Source: Bacteroidota bacterium
GTDB taxonomy: Bacteria > Bacteroidota > Bacteroidia > JABDFU01
DNA: 44,649 nt
Assembly (NCBI GenBank): GCA_016183775.1
Contig: JACPDY010000152.1
Span: 1-44,649, forward strand
Reading direction: 5' to 3'
The notes beneath the pieces were generated by a model. That model was not told the origin of the DNA, made no database searches, and saw only the letters and a list, made by a program, of their open reading frames with translations. Every line of letters starts with the position of its first letter. Within the stretch, counting starts at the first letter, position 1. Shown in pieces: positions 7,957 to 15,389 of the stretch. The position numbers and the translations under genes were made by a program.

Positions 7957-9279
7957 TTATTTGACCAGATCCAACATCACAGACTTTTTCCCCAACGCTG
8001 CTTTCGCCTTATTAAATTGCGTTACTATCTTATCATTATTCAAATTACCAATACTGCCTTGGTGTGTATATACAACCTTCTTAGGACGTGTAAATTTTCC
8101 TTTGGCAATTGTTTCTCCAACTTGTTTGTACGCATCACGGAATGGGATCCCCTGCATTACTAATTGATTGACAGATTCAACGCTGTAAAGCATATCGTAT
8201 TTCTTGTCGTTCAATATATCCTTTTTAATGGAAATGTTTTCGAGCATTAATATGGTCATAGCAATGCATTCCTGCAGGGATATAATGGCAGGAAAAATAA
8301 TTTCCTTGGTTAATTGCAGGTCCCGGTGATAGCCCGATGGCAGGTTATTAGTGAGTAATGTAAGTTCATTTGGAATGGATTGTATCCTGTTGCAACGCGC
8401 ACGGATCAACTCGAATACATCAGGATTCTTTTTATGCGGCATAATGCTTGAACCTGTTGTTAACTCATCAGGAAACGAAACAAAACTGAATTCCTGGTTC
8501 ATATATAAGCACATGTCGTATGCCAGCTTCGCTAATGTGGAGGCCACATTAGCCATTCCCATGGCCGTAACTTTTTCCGATTTTCCCCGTGTCATTTGGG
8601 CATAAACAACATTGTGGTTCAGGCTTTCAAAACCAAGACAGTCGGTTGTCATTTTACGATTTAGCGCAAATGAGGATCCATAACCGGCTGCAGAACCGAG
8701 TGGGTTTTTGTTCACCACATCATAGGCTGCCGTAAGCATTCCCACATCATCAACCAAACTTTCGGCATAGGCTCCAAACCACAAGCCGAACGAAGAAGGC
8801 ATTGCTACCTGGAAATGTGTATAGCCGGGGAACAAATGATCTTTGTACTTTTCACTTTGCTTAATGAGCAGCTTGAAAAGCTCTTCAACACTGTCAGTTA
8901 TCTCTTTTATATTTTCGCGCAGAAATAATTTTAGATCAACCAACACCTGATCGTTGCGGGAGCGGCCCACATGAATCTTTTTGCCGGTTTCGCCAAGAGC
9001 TTGTGTAAGCATCAACTCTATTTGCGAATGTACATCCTCTACTCCATCTTCAATTTTAAATTTTCCGGCTTTAATTTGTTTGTATATTTTTTTTAGTTCT
9101 ATCTCTATCTTTTTTAATTCCTCTTTTGTCAGCAGGCCAATAGAAGTTATCATCCGTGCATGCGCAATAGAGCCAAACACATCGTATTTAGCCAGCTGTA
9201 TGTCGAACATCGCATCGTTGCCAACGGTGAACAGTTCTATCTTTTCGTTTGTTTTATATCCTTTTTGCCAGAGTTTCAT
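7957..9279 (-). CDS. argH: Argininosuccinate lyase
   Basis: Catalyses the last step of arginine synthesis: argininosuccinate to arginine and fumarate. It is a cytoplasmic tetramer of the fumarase/aspartase superfamily. The signature GSSIMPHKKNPDVFELIRA is intact, as are the upstream VGRSRNDQVLVDLKLFLRE and GYTHFQVAMPSS motifs. The length is 440 residues with an ATG start. It is the last gene of the arg cluster but is separated from argE by two accessory genes. Its first 53 bases are duplicated 989 bp upstream (10216-10268). Just before the ATG lies TACCTTTA (9291-9284), a weak -7-like box, so it may have its own promoter since the insertion. Confidence 0.95.
   Translation of the reverse strand: MKLWQKGYKTNEKIELFTVGNDAMFDIQLAKYDVFGSIAHARMITSIGLLTKEELKKIEIELKKIYKQIKAGKFKIEDGVEDVHSQIELMLTQALGETGKKIHVGRSRNDQVLVDLKLFLRENIKEITDSVEELFKLLIKQSEKYKDHLFPGYTHFQVAMPSSFGLWFGAYAESLVDDVGMLTAAYDVVNKNPLGSAAGYGSSFALNRKMTTDCLGFESLNHNVVYAQMTRGKSEKVTAMGMANVASTLAKLAYDMCLYMNQEFSFVSFPDELTTGSSIMPHKKNPDVFELIRARCNRIQSIPNELTLLTNNLPSGYHRDLQLTKEIIFPAIISLQECIAMTILMLENISIKKDILNDKKYDMLYSVESVNQLVMQGIPFRDAYKQVGETIAKGKFTRPKKVVYTHQGSIGNLNNDKIVTQFNKAKAALGKKSVMLDLVK
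9227..9279 (-). repeat. 53-bp direct repeat, copy A (the argH 5' end)
   Basis: This is the start of argH, exactly from its ATG. Copy B at 10216-10268 has the same orientation and 51 of 53 bases identical. The two differences are adjacent and change GAA-CTG to GAG-TTG, both synonymous (Glu-Leu). The repeats bound a 989-bp unit that carries only the BRO gene. Confidence 0.92.
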
Positions 9280-9320
9280 ACGGTAAAGGTATGTACTTTA
9301 TTGATATTGTTTTTCAGCGA

Positions 9321-9333
9321 TTACAATTTGTAA
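9321..9333. promoter_or_regulatory. Perfect short palindrome upstream of argH (possible operator)
   Basis: TTACAATTTGTAA is a perfect 6+1+6 palindrome, about 45-55 nt upstream of the argH start and between argH and the BRO gene. It could be a repressor site. Nothing in the window names the binding protein, and AT-rich palindromes of this size can arise by chance. Confidence 0.25.
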
Positions 9334-9363
9334 CCAACTGAAACCTTCCTGTTTTAGGTTTGG

Positions 9364-10209
9364 TTATCTCTTTTTCCCTTTTCCTTTATTTAATTCTTTC
9401 TTTTTCTCTGCTTCGGGCAAATAATTGTCTTTGGATATTACTTTTTTACCTGTCCGGCTTTCAAGTTCTCGTCTTGCGTTGCCTGCTACGCTCCCTCCTT
9501 GTTTAGCTGCTTTGCGATTTTCTATAAATCCTTTTGGATTCTGCGTCTTTACAATTTCAGTTGTCGAAGCCTCTCCAAGCATTGAAAAGATCAACTCAAG
9601 GTCGGTCATGTGGTCTCTGAGGTTTTGGCTTTTAAGACCTTTTACATTTTTGTATTGTGTAGGGGTTAATCCAAATGTCGCTTTTGAAATTTCAGCAGTA
9701 AGGATCGCGTATTCTCTTTGCTCTTTTACTCCCCTGTTTTTCCATTCTTCTGTCAGTTCTTCACGTATCGCGATACTGCGCATACGTTTTTCTATCCAGT
9801 CGTCAGAATACCCTTTCAGTTTATAAAGTTCTCTTGTGCGTTGGGTCGCTAATTCCGGATTTTCAATTTCGTCCAATCTGTCCGAGCCAACTTGCGCCAA
9901 CCAAAGTTTAAAGGGTTCTGCTTTTGGTGATGGAATAGATTGAATAATTCTCAGAAGCCCCTGAGCATTGGCGGCTTGAACTTTTCGTTTTTTGCCGTCA
10001 GCAGCCATCATTTCAACCAGGGGACAAATTGTCCCCCAGTTGGAATTTAGCTGAACATCACGCTTTTTCATTTTTTTGATATAATCCTTTACATCAGAAG
10101 TATCCGTTAATAATTGAACTACATCCTGAATAGAAAAATACCACTTCTGCTCGGTTTCATCCCAAGCACTTCGTATTTGTTTGCTTTCAAATAGTTTAAT
10201 GTTACTCAT
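9364..10209 (-). CDS. BRO-family (Bro-N domain) protein
   Basis: A 281-residue protein with an N-terminal Bro-N-like domain (about 1-105: KQIRSAWDETEQKWYFSIQDVVQLL, and AANAQGLLRIIQSIPSPKAEPFKLWLAQVGSDRLDE). The conserved C-terminal half contains QREYAILTAEISKATFGLTPTQYKNVKGL and ends in a Lys-rich tail. Bro-N domains bind DNA and are typical of phage antirepressors and related chromosomal proteins. The function of this chromosomal group is unsettled. The gene lies between argE and argH. Its ATG overlaps (ATGA) the stop of a 20-codon mini-ORF copied from the argH start, so translation is probably coupled. No integrase or phage structural gene is nearby, which argues against a resident prophage. 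Confidence 0.8.
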   Translation of the reverse strand: MSNIKLFESKQIRSAWDETEQKWYFSIQDVVQLLTDTSDVKDYIKKMKKRDVQLNSNWGTICPLVEMMAADGKKRKVQAANAQGLLRIIQSIPSPKAEPFKLWLAQVGSDRLDEIENPELATQRTRELYKLKGYSDDWIEKRMRSIAIREELTEEWKNRGVKEQREYAILTAEISKATFGLTPTQYKNVKGLKSQNLRDHMTDLELIFSMLGEASTTEIVKTQNPKGFIENRKAAKQGGSVAGNARRELESRTGKKVISKDNYLPEAEKKKELNKGKGKKR

Positions 10210-10268
10210 AATGTTGTGAACAACTCTATCTTTTCGTTTGTTTTATATCCTTTTTGCCAGAGTTTCAT
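10206..10268 (-). CDS. 20-codon mini-ORF copied from the argH start, coupled to BRO gene
   Basis: Reading from the duplicated argH ATG gives a peptide that starts MKLWQKGYKTNEKIELFT like ArgH, then leaves the copy and stops at TGA 10208-10206. That stop overlaps the BRO start codon as ATGA. It begins three bases after the stop of the upstream Abi-alpha-like gene. It may act as a leader that feeds ribosomes to the BRO start. Whether the peptide itself does anything is unknown. Confidence 0.5.
   Translation of the reverse strand: MKLWQKGYKTNEKIELFTTL
10216..10268 (-). repeat. 53-bp direct repeat, copy B (duplicated argH 5' end)
   Basis: Same orientation as copy A at 9227-9279. Identity starts exactly at the ATG and runs 53 bases with two synonymous changes. 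See copy A. Confidence 0.92.
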
Positions 10269-10271
10269 GGG

Positions 10272-11066
10272 TTAATTTTTGATTTTCTTTTTTTCTCCCG
10301 ATAATTTTATTTTTTCATCTATTTCAAAAGTGATAGAGTTTTTTAAAAAATCTTGAATATGTACCTGCCCCTTCCCATATGCCCATAAAAACAATTCGAT
10401 ACCTAATGGTGAAGGTTGCAGTATCATTCCTCCAACATTGCTTTCGGGAAAAGTTTTTTGAATGTGTTCCTTTCCGCCAAATTGAAAATACCCATCGATT
10501 AAGTCTTCTTTTAAAAGACCAAAAATGGAATGATTAATTAAGTTTGAAATTTCTTTTTTCTCTTCTTCAACAAAATCCATTGCTATAGCATATGTTTCAA
10601 TTGGGATAAATACCCTTAAATTATTTCTTTCTTGGTCAAATGCAACATTTGTAGACTCCCCGTTGTATAGCTCTTTAACAGTGTGATACATAATATAGTG
10701 CAGGCGCAATTGATAGGATGATAGCCTACTTATAAGCGCATTAAAATAAGCCCCCCTATCATCTCTTGATATTCCACTTCTTGATGAAGCGAGTACTCCA
10801 CCAAAGTAATCAACGGAAAGAAAATCATCACAATATGAGCCTTCGTTAATTATTCCTTTTAATACTTTCGGAGAAACCCCACCACTTTCCTCGTCAAGCT
10901 TTTTACCTAATTTTTTGCCTGCATTAGAAAAAATATTTTTCAATGTATCCACCCTTTTTTCTGTAAAATCTTTTAACCCTTTTCCGAGATAATCGGCAGT
11001 TGGTCCAAGTATTTTTCCAACAATTTCTTTACTTCCTAAAATGGTTAACCCCGTTCCTATGTCCAT
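10272..11066 (-). CDS. Abi-alpha (DUF4393)-like protein, putative phage defence
   Basis: A 264-residue protein without signal or membrane segments. The N-terminal part (KEIVGKILGPTADYLGKGLKDFTEKRVDTL) and the core (SPKVLKGIINEGSYCDDFLSVDYFGGVLASS, then ALISRLSSYQLRLHYIMYHTV) follow the pattern of the Abi-alpha/DUF4393 group: a helical platform, a two-acid segment before WA/FG-LLAS, then an LS-L-coupled helix. I judge this from pattern only, so the family call is moderate. Some members have been linked to abortive infection. It starts 7 bp after argE and ends 3 bp before the duplicated argH start, so it must be co-transcribed with the arg operon unless an internal promoter exists. Its Lys-rich, AT-rich make-up fits later acquisition. 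Confidence 0.5.
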   Translation of the reverse strand: MDIGTGLTILGSKEIVGKILGPTADYLGKGLKDFTEKRVDTLKNIFSNAGKKLGKKLDEESGGVSPKVLKGIINEGSYCDDFLSVDYFGGVLASSRSGISRDDRGAYFNALISRLSSYQLRLHYIMYHTVKELYNGESTNVAFDQERNNLRVFIPIETYAIAMDFVEEEKKEISNLINHSIFGLLKEDLIDGYFQFGGKEHIQKTFPESNVGGMILQPSPLGIELFLWAYGKGQVHIQDFLKNSITFEIDEKIKLSGEKKKIKN

Positions 11067-11073
11067 TTATTTA

Positions 11074-12150
11074 TTATTTTATTATTTCCCCCAACAACCT
11101 CCTATAAACCTCAATCCCCTCCTTTATTTCACCCAATCCAATATACTCATCCGCCGAATGTGAGCGTGCACTATCACCCGGCCCTATCTTCACCGAAGGC
11201 GCATCAATCAGCGATTGGTCGGATAAAGTAGGTGAGCCAAATGTTTTAATGCCAAGTGTCTTCGCTGCTTTTACAAGTGCATGATCTTTACTAATAAAAG
11301 AAGGCTGCAGGCGTGTTGAGCGTGGCATAATATCGGAAGACACATGCTGTTTAATAATGGCAAGTGTTTCTTCATTGGTATAAGCATCTGTTGTACGCAC
11401 ATCAACTGTAAATTTACATTCATCAGGAACCACGTTATGCTGTTTGCCTGAATTAATAATGGTGGTACTCATTTTTACCGGCCCCAGTGTTTCAGATACT
11501 TTTGGGAACTGGTAATTTTTTATCCATTCAATATCTTTTATGGCTTTGTAAATGGCGTTATCGCCTTCGTTGCGTGCGGCATGTCCTGCAACGCCTTTTG
11601 CTGTGCAATCCAAAACCATCAAACCTTTTTCGGCAATGGCCATTTGCATTTGAGTTGGTTCACCTACAATTACACAATCCAAAGCAGGCAAATCTTTGAG
11701 GATCTTCGCAATGCCATTATTCCCGGAAATTTCTTCTTCAGCTGTAGCGGCAAGGATAATATTGTATTTCAGATCAGCTCTTTCATAAAATGATACAAAG
11801 GTCGCGATCAGTGCTACCAATGGTCCTCCTGCATCGTTACTGCCGAGGCCGAATAATTTAGCTTCTTCTACTTCCGGCAAGAATGGGCTGCGTGTATAGC
11901 CAGCATTGGGCTTTACCGTGTCATGGTGAGAGTTTAATAATATAGTAGGTTTACTCTTATCGAAATGTTTATTGAGGACCCATACATTATTTTTCTTACG
12001 CTGCGTTTTCATATTCCGTTCCGCAAAAAAATTCTCAATCGCTCCTGCTGTTCCTTCTTCCTCTTTACTGAATGAGGGAATCGCAATAAGCTCTTTCAGC
12101 AGTTCTACCGCATCATGAAATAATTTTTCAGACGTTACCGCTTCGCTCAT
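11074..12150 (-). CDS. argE: M20 deacylase of the arginine pathway (N-acetyl-/succinylcitrulline deacylase, ArgE type)
   Basis: Removes the acyl group from acylated citrulline (given argF' in the operon) or from acetylornithine, in the cytoplasm with two metal ions. M20 motifs are seen: NSHHDTVKP (first His/Asp pair), GSNDAGGPLVA (bridging Asp), AATAEEEISG (general base Glu-Glu), CVIVGEPT (Glu/Asp ligand), and a C-terminal His in the DSARSHSADEY motif. The length of 358 residues is normal. The ATG start lies after a 151-bp repeat-bearing gap from argB. In Bacteroidota with an acylornithine carbamoyltransferase, this enzyme acts on the citrulline derivative; that is an inference from pathway logic. 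Confidence 0.88.
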   Translation of the reverse strand: MSEAVTSEKLFHDAVELLKELIAIPSFSKEEEGTAGAIENFFAERNMKTQRKKNNVWVLNKHFDKSKPTILLNSHHDTVKPNAGYTRSPFLPEVEEAKLFGLGSNDAGGPLVALIATFVSFYERADLKYNIILAATAEEEISGNNGIAKILKDLPALDCVIVGEPTQMQMAIAEKGLMVLDCTAKGVAGHAARNEGDNAIYKAIKDIEWIKNYQFPKVSETLGPVKMSTTIINSGKQHNVVPDECKFTVDVRTTDAYTNEETLAIIKQHVSSDIMPRSTRLQPSFISKDHALVKAAKTLGIKTFGSPTLSDQSLIDAPSVKIGPGDSARSHSADEYIGLGEIKEGIEVYRRLLGEIIK

Positions 12151-12173
12151 TTATCAAATAATAATTTTTGGTG

Positions 12174-12262
12174 GGCTTTAGTGTTTTGGTGTTTTAGTGG
12201 CAATTTAATTTTAGCCACCAAAGCCTGCCTACCGGACAGGCGGGCACGAAAGCTCCAAATTT
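12174..12262. repeat. Dispersed hairpin repeat between argB and argE
   Basis: The 151-bp gap holds GTGGC (N12) GCCAC, a 5-bp perfect stem that TTTGGTG...CACCAAA extends on its outer side. It is followed by GCCTGCC-N9-GGCGGGC, a GC-rich stem with one mismatch. The GCCTGCC core resembles the elements at 7036-7129 and 15304-15388. It is either a mobile intergenic repeat or an operon-internal processing or attenuation site. Confidence 0.55.
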
Positions 12263-12301
12263 TCACCAAATATTTTTCTAAAAAATTCACAATAATCCTA
12301 T

Positions 12302-13096
12302 TTAACAGATGCGTGTGCCAATGGGCTGTGTATTATTTATAATAGATGGCAAATGAAATGCATTACAAATGTATACCGAATGAACACCTTTTGCGATGGT
12401 CTCGAAAGCATTGTCCAGCTTGGGAATCATTCCTTCATAAATTTGTTTTTTGCTTTTTAATTCTTCGAACTGTGATTTTTTCAATTCACGTATAAAGGAA
12501 GTATCATCATTTACATCAAGTAATACCCCGTTTTTCTCAAAGCAATAAAATAAATGTGTTTCGAATTTTTTTGCTGTTGCATAAGCCAATACCGCGGCGA
12601 TTGTGTCAGCATTGGTATTTAGCAGGTTTCCGTTTCCGTCATGTGTAATAGGACAAACAACCGGCATTACATTTTGCGCAAGAAGTGAGGATATCAATTC
12701 TACATTCACGGAATCATCTTCTATATCACCTACAAAACCGTAGTCAATCGTTTTAACAGGGCGTTTTTTGGCTTTTATCAGGTTTCCGTCTGCACCGCTA
12801 AATCCAATGGCATTACAACTTTTGGACTGCAATGCCGCTACTACTTTTTTATTAATAAGCCCTGCATAGGTCATGGTAACCAGATCAATGGTGGCTTCAT
12901 CAGTTATCCTGCGGCCTTCCACCATTTTGGTTTCAATACCTAATTTTTTTCCGAGTTCGGTGGCAATTTTTCCTCCGCCATGCACTAATATTTTTTTCCC
13001 TTTAATACCTGCAAAATCGCCCAGAAATCTGTCAAGGGCTTTAGGGGCGTCGAGTACGTTGCCGCCGATCTTTATTATGTATAATTTCTCTTTCAT
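12302..13096 (-). CDS. argB: Acetylglutamate kinase
   Basis: Phosphorylates N-acetyl-(or N-succinyl-)glutamate, the second step of arginine synthesis. The amino-acid-kinase fold opens with IIKIGGNVLD. It carries LVHGGGKIATELGKKLG (substrate and ATP loop), the EGRRITDEATIDLVTMTYAG segment, and a late NADTIAAVLA motif that binds ATP. The length of 264 residues matches the short, arginine-insensitive or weakly regulated class that lacks an N-terminal extension. It is the sixth arg gene in transcription order, separated from argF' by a strong inverted repeat. Confidence 0.95.
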   Translation of the reverse strand: MKEKLYIIKIGGNVLDAPKALDRFLGDFAGIKGKKILVHGGGKIATELGKKLGIETKMVEGRRITDEATIDLVTMTYAGLINKKVVAALQSKSCNAIGFSGADGNLIKAKKRPVKTIDYGFVGDIEDDSVNVELISSLLAQNVMPVVCPITHDGNGNLLNTNADTIAAVLAYATAKKFETHLFYCFEKNGVLLDVNDDTSFIRELKKSQFEELKSKKQIYEGMIPKLDNAFETIAKGVHSVYICNAFHLPSIINNTQPIGTRIC

Positions 13097-13114
13097 GGTT
13101 ATAAATAGAACACT

Positions 13115-13180
13115 GATTTTTATGATCGTTATGATTTTTTATGATCAGGATCTGCGCAGATCATAATAATCATAAAAATC
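13115..13180. repeat. Large inverted repeat between argF' and argB
   Basis: The left arm 13115-13135 and right arm 13160-13180 are 21-bp complements with two mismatches. They enclose a 24-nt loop, and GATCTGCGCAGATC (13149-13162), itself a perfect palindrome, spans the loop/right-arm border. It fills most of the 102-bp gap between two arg genes. The sequence style (repeated TTATGAT) is that of dispersed intergenic repeats, but in RNA it would be a strong hairpin inside the operon. Confidence 0.8.
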
Positions 13181-13198
13181 TGCGTTCCCTTTTCTATA

Positions 13199-14146
13199 TT
13201 ATTTCTTTAACATATTCTTCAACACAGCCTGTGCTGCATACACTCTGTTCTCCGCTTGCTGTAATATCAATGAATTTGGCCCATCAATCACTTCATGCGC
13301 TAGTTCCAATCCCCGGCGCACGGGTAAGCAGTGCATTACTTTTGCTTTATTTGTTTGCTCCAGTTTTTTGTTGGTAAGCATCCATCCTTCGCCGGAGGAA
13401 AGTATTTTGCCATAATCGCTGTAGCTCGACCAGTTTTTTACATACACAAAATCAGCTCCCTTGAGTGCTTCATCCTGGTCATGCAAAATAGCTGCTTTGC
13501 CTGTGAATTTTTTATCCAATTCATAGCCTTTCGGATGTGTAATAACAAAATCTACATCCGCATTGTTCATCCATTCGGCAAAGGAATTGGAAACGGCTTG
13601 CGGCAATGATTTTATATGAGGAGCCCATGTAAGAACTACTTTTGGTTTTTTATTTTTCTTGCGGTTCTCTTCGATGGTAATAAGGTCGGCAAAACTTTGC
13701 AATGGATGCAGGGTAGCGCTTTCGAGGCTTATAACAGGCACTTTTGCATATTTGATAAACCTGGAAAGTGTTTCTTCGTTGTAATCTTCCGCTTTGTTTT
13801 TCAGGCCGGGGAAAGACCGTATACCAACAATATCACAATATGTTCCAATAACTGCAGCAGCATCTTTAATATGTTCCACGGTTGAGCCATTCATTATTAC
13901 ATCATCCTGCATCTCAAGCGCCCAGCCATCCTTGTCCATATTCATTACCATTACATTCATGCCAAGGTTCATGGCGGCTTTTTGGGTACTTAAACGTGTA
14001 CGCAGACTTGGATTTAAGAAGAGCAATCCCAGCGTTTTGTTTTTGCCAAGCTTTGAAAAAGCTAAAGGATCTGATTTTAATTTTAACGCTTCTTTAACGA
14101 AGGATTTAATATTGGCAACATCAGTTACTGAAGTGAATTGGTTCAT
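13199..14146 (-). CDS. argF': N-acylornithine carbamoyltransferase (acetyl- or succinyl-specific)
   Basis: Transfers the carbamoyl group to an N-acylated ornithine, giving acylcitrulline. This is the Bacteroidota/Xanthomonas variant of the OTCase step. Visible are the carbamoyl-phosphate loop NPSLRTRLSTQ (residues 45-55, in place of STRTR), WALEMQDDVIMNG in the 80s loop, HPLQSFADL, and HCLPVRRG. The length is 315 residues. Family members are told apart by a residue in the 80s loop (Glu for acetyl, Pro for succinyl enzymes). What I take to be that position here is Val90, so the substrate is left open. The start overlaps the argD stop as ATGA, indicating coupled translation. Confidence 0.88.
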   Translation of the reverse strand: MNQFTSVTDVANIKSFVKEALKLKSDPLAFSKLGKNKTLGLLFLNPSLRTRLSTQKAAMNLGMNVMVMNMDKDGWALEMQDDVIMNGSTVEHIKDAAAVIGTYCDIVGIRSFPGLKNKAEDYNEETLSRFIKYAKVPVISLESATLHPLQSFADLITIEENRKKNKKPKVVLTWAPHIKSLPQAVSNSFAEWMNNADVDFVITHPKGYELDKKFTGKAAILHDQDEALKGADFVYVKNWSSYSDYGKILSSGEGWMLTNKKLEQTNKAKVMHCLPVRRGLELAHEVIDGPNSLILQQAENRVYAAQAVLKNMLKK

Positions 14147-15285
14147 GCGCCAACCGGGCTTTGCGCCAGGACTTGTTTAAATGCGTTATTGAATTGATCG
14201 ATGTCTTCCTGCTTAACATTAAGCGCAGGTAATAAACGGATCACATTTTTGTTTGAAGCAGAACCGGTAAATATATTGTGTTCAAACAATAGTTTCTTAC
14301 GGATCTCCGCGCAAGGTGCATCCAGTTCTACTCCTATCATTAAGCCCAGGCCGCGCACTTCTTTTACACCATTCAATTTTTTAAGTTCATTTATCCAGTT
14401 GTTGCCAACGCGCAAAGCCTGCTCAACAAGATTTTCTTCTTTGATCACTTCCAGCACCGCTATTGCTGCAGCACAGGCTAAATAATTTCCGCCAAAAGTA
14501 GTGCCAAGTAAACTATGCTTAGGTTTTATTTCGGGTGAAATTAAAACGCCGGCGACAGGAAACCCATTCCCCATGCCTTTAGCTGTGGTTATTATATGCG
14601 GTTTTACCCCGGAGTATTGATGCGCGAAAAATTTTCCTGAACGTCCGTAGCCTGATTGCACTTCATCCAATATAAATACCGCTCCATGCTGTTTACAAAG
14701 AGTATCTATCTTTTTCAAAAATGAATTGGTAGGAATGTTTACTCCGCCAACGCCTTGAATGCCTTCTATAATCACAGCACAAACATCTTTATTCATGGCC
14801 TGTTCAAGTGCGGTCTCATCATTGAAAGGTAAAAACTGGATGTTAGGCGTTTCATTAACAGGGGCAACAATACTTTTGTCATCTGTAGCGGCAACAGCCA
14901 ATGAAGTGCGCCCATGAAACGATTTGCTGAAAGAAATTATTTTTTTCTTGCCTGTGTGAAAGGATGCCAGTTTAATTGCATTTTCATTTGCCTCAGCGCC
15001 GGAATTACATAAAAACAACTGGTAATCATTATACCCGCTCAACTCACCCAATTTCTCTGCCAGCTCATTTTGCTGTTCAATTTTTATCGAGTTAGAATAA
15101 AATCCGATCTGATCAAGCTGATCTTTTATTTTCTTTACATAATGCGGATGACTATGCCCGATGGATATCACAGCATGTCCGCCATATAAGTCAAGATACT
15201 TTTTCCCTTTGCTATCCCACAAGGTTGAGCCCTGTGCTTTCGCAATGGTGATGTCGAATAATGGATATACGTCAAATAATTTCAT
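14143..15285 (-). CDS. argD: Acetylornithine/succinylornithine aminotransferase
   Basis: A PLP-dependent class III aminotransferase converting N-acylglutamate semialdehyde to N-acylornithine with glutamate. It shows the class-III fold with CNSGAEANENAIKLA, the FHGRT segment, ILDEVQSGYGRSG, and the PLP-lysine motif ITTAKGMGNGFPVA. The length of 380 residues starts at ATG 15285 (MKLFDVYPLFDI). The open frame runs 36 codons further upstream to 15393, but those codons translate a dispersed repeat, so that longer start is rejected. It follows argC after a 104-bp repeat-filled gap and overlaps argF' by 4 nt. Confidence 0.94.
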   Translation of the reverse strand: MKLFDVYPLFDITIAKAQGSTLWDSKGKKYLDLYGGHAVISIGHSHPHYVKKIKDQLDQIGFYSNSIKIEQQNELAEKLGELSGYNDYQLFLCNSGAEANENAIKLASFHTGKKKIISFSKSFHGRTSLAVAATDDKSIVAPVNETPNIQFLPFNDETALEQAMNKDVCAVIIEGIQGVGGVNIPTNSFLKKIDTLCKQHGAVFILDEVQSGYGRSGKFFAHQYSGVKPHIITTAKGMGNGFPVAGVLISPEIKPKHSLLGTTFGGNYLACAAAIAVLEVIKEENLVEQALRVGNNWINELKKLNGVKEVRGLGLMIGVELDAPCAEIRKKLLFEHNIFTGSASNKNVIRLLPALNVKQEDIDQFNNAFKQVLAQSPVGA

Positions 15286-15303
15286 AATAAATACATTTAA
15301 AAA

Positions 15304-15388
15304 ACACACCCCTGCCTTCGTTAAGGCTTCGGCAGACAAGCCTGCTTGCCCGCAGGCAAACACCCCCCCCCTCTCCAGAGGGGAAAAA
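15304..15388. repeat. Nested dispersed repeats filling the argC-argD gap
   Basis: CACACCCCTGC and CCCCTCTCCAGAGGGG look like the two halves of the element seen at 5560-5600. Between them is about 45 bp containing CTTCGGCAGACAAGCCTGC and TTGCCCGCAGGC, a second palindrome type whose complement shares CTGCCGAAGC with the coding repeats at 7036-7129. The arrangement looks like one repeat inserted into another. Confidence 0.6.
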
Positions 15389-15389
15389 A

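Noticed and set aside
9280-11066. Resident prophage, because of the BRO gene
   Set aside because: No integrase, terminase, capsid or tail gene is present; the two genes sit tightly inside the arg operon.
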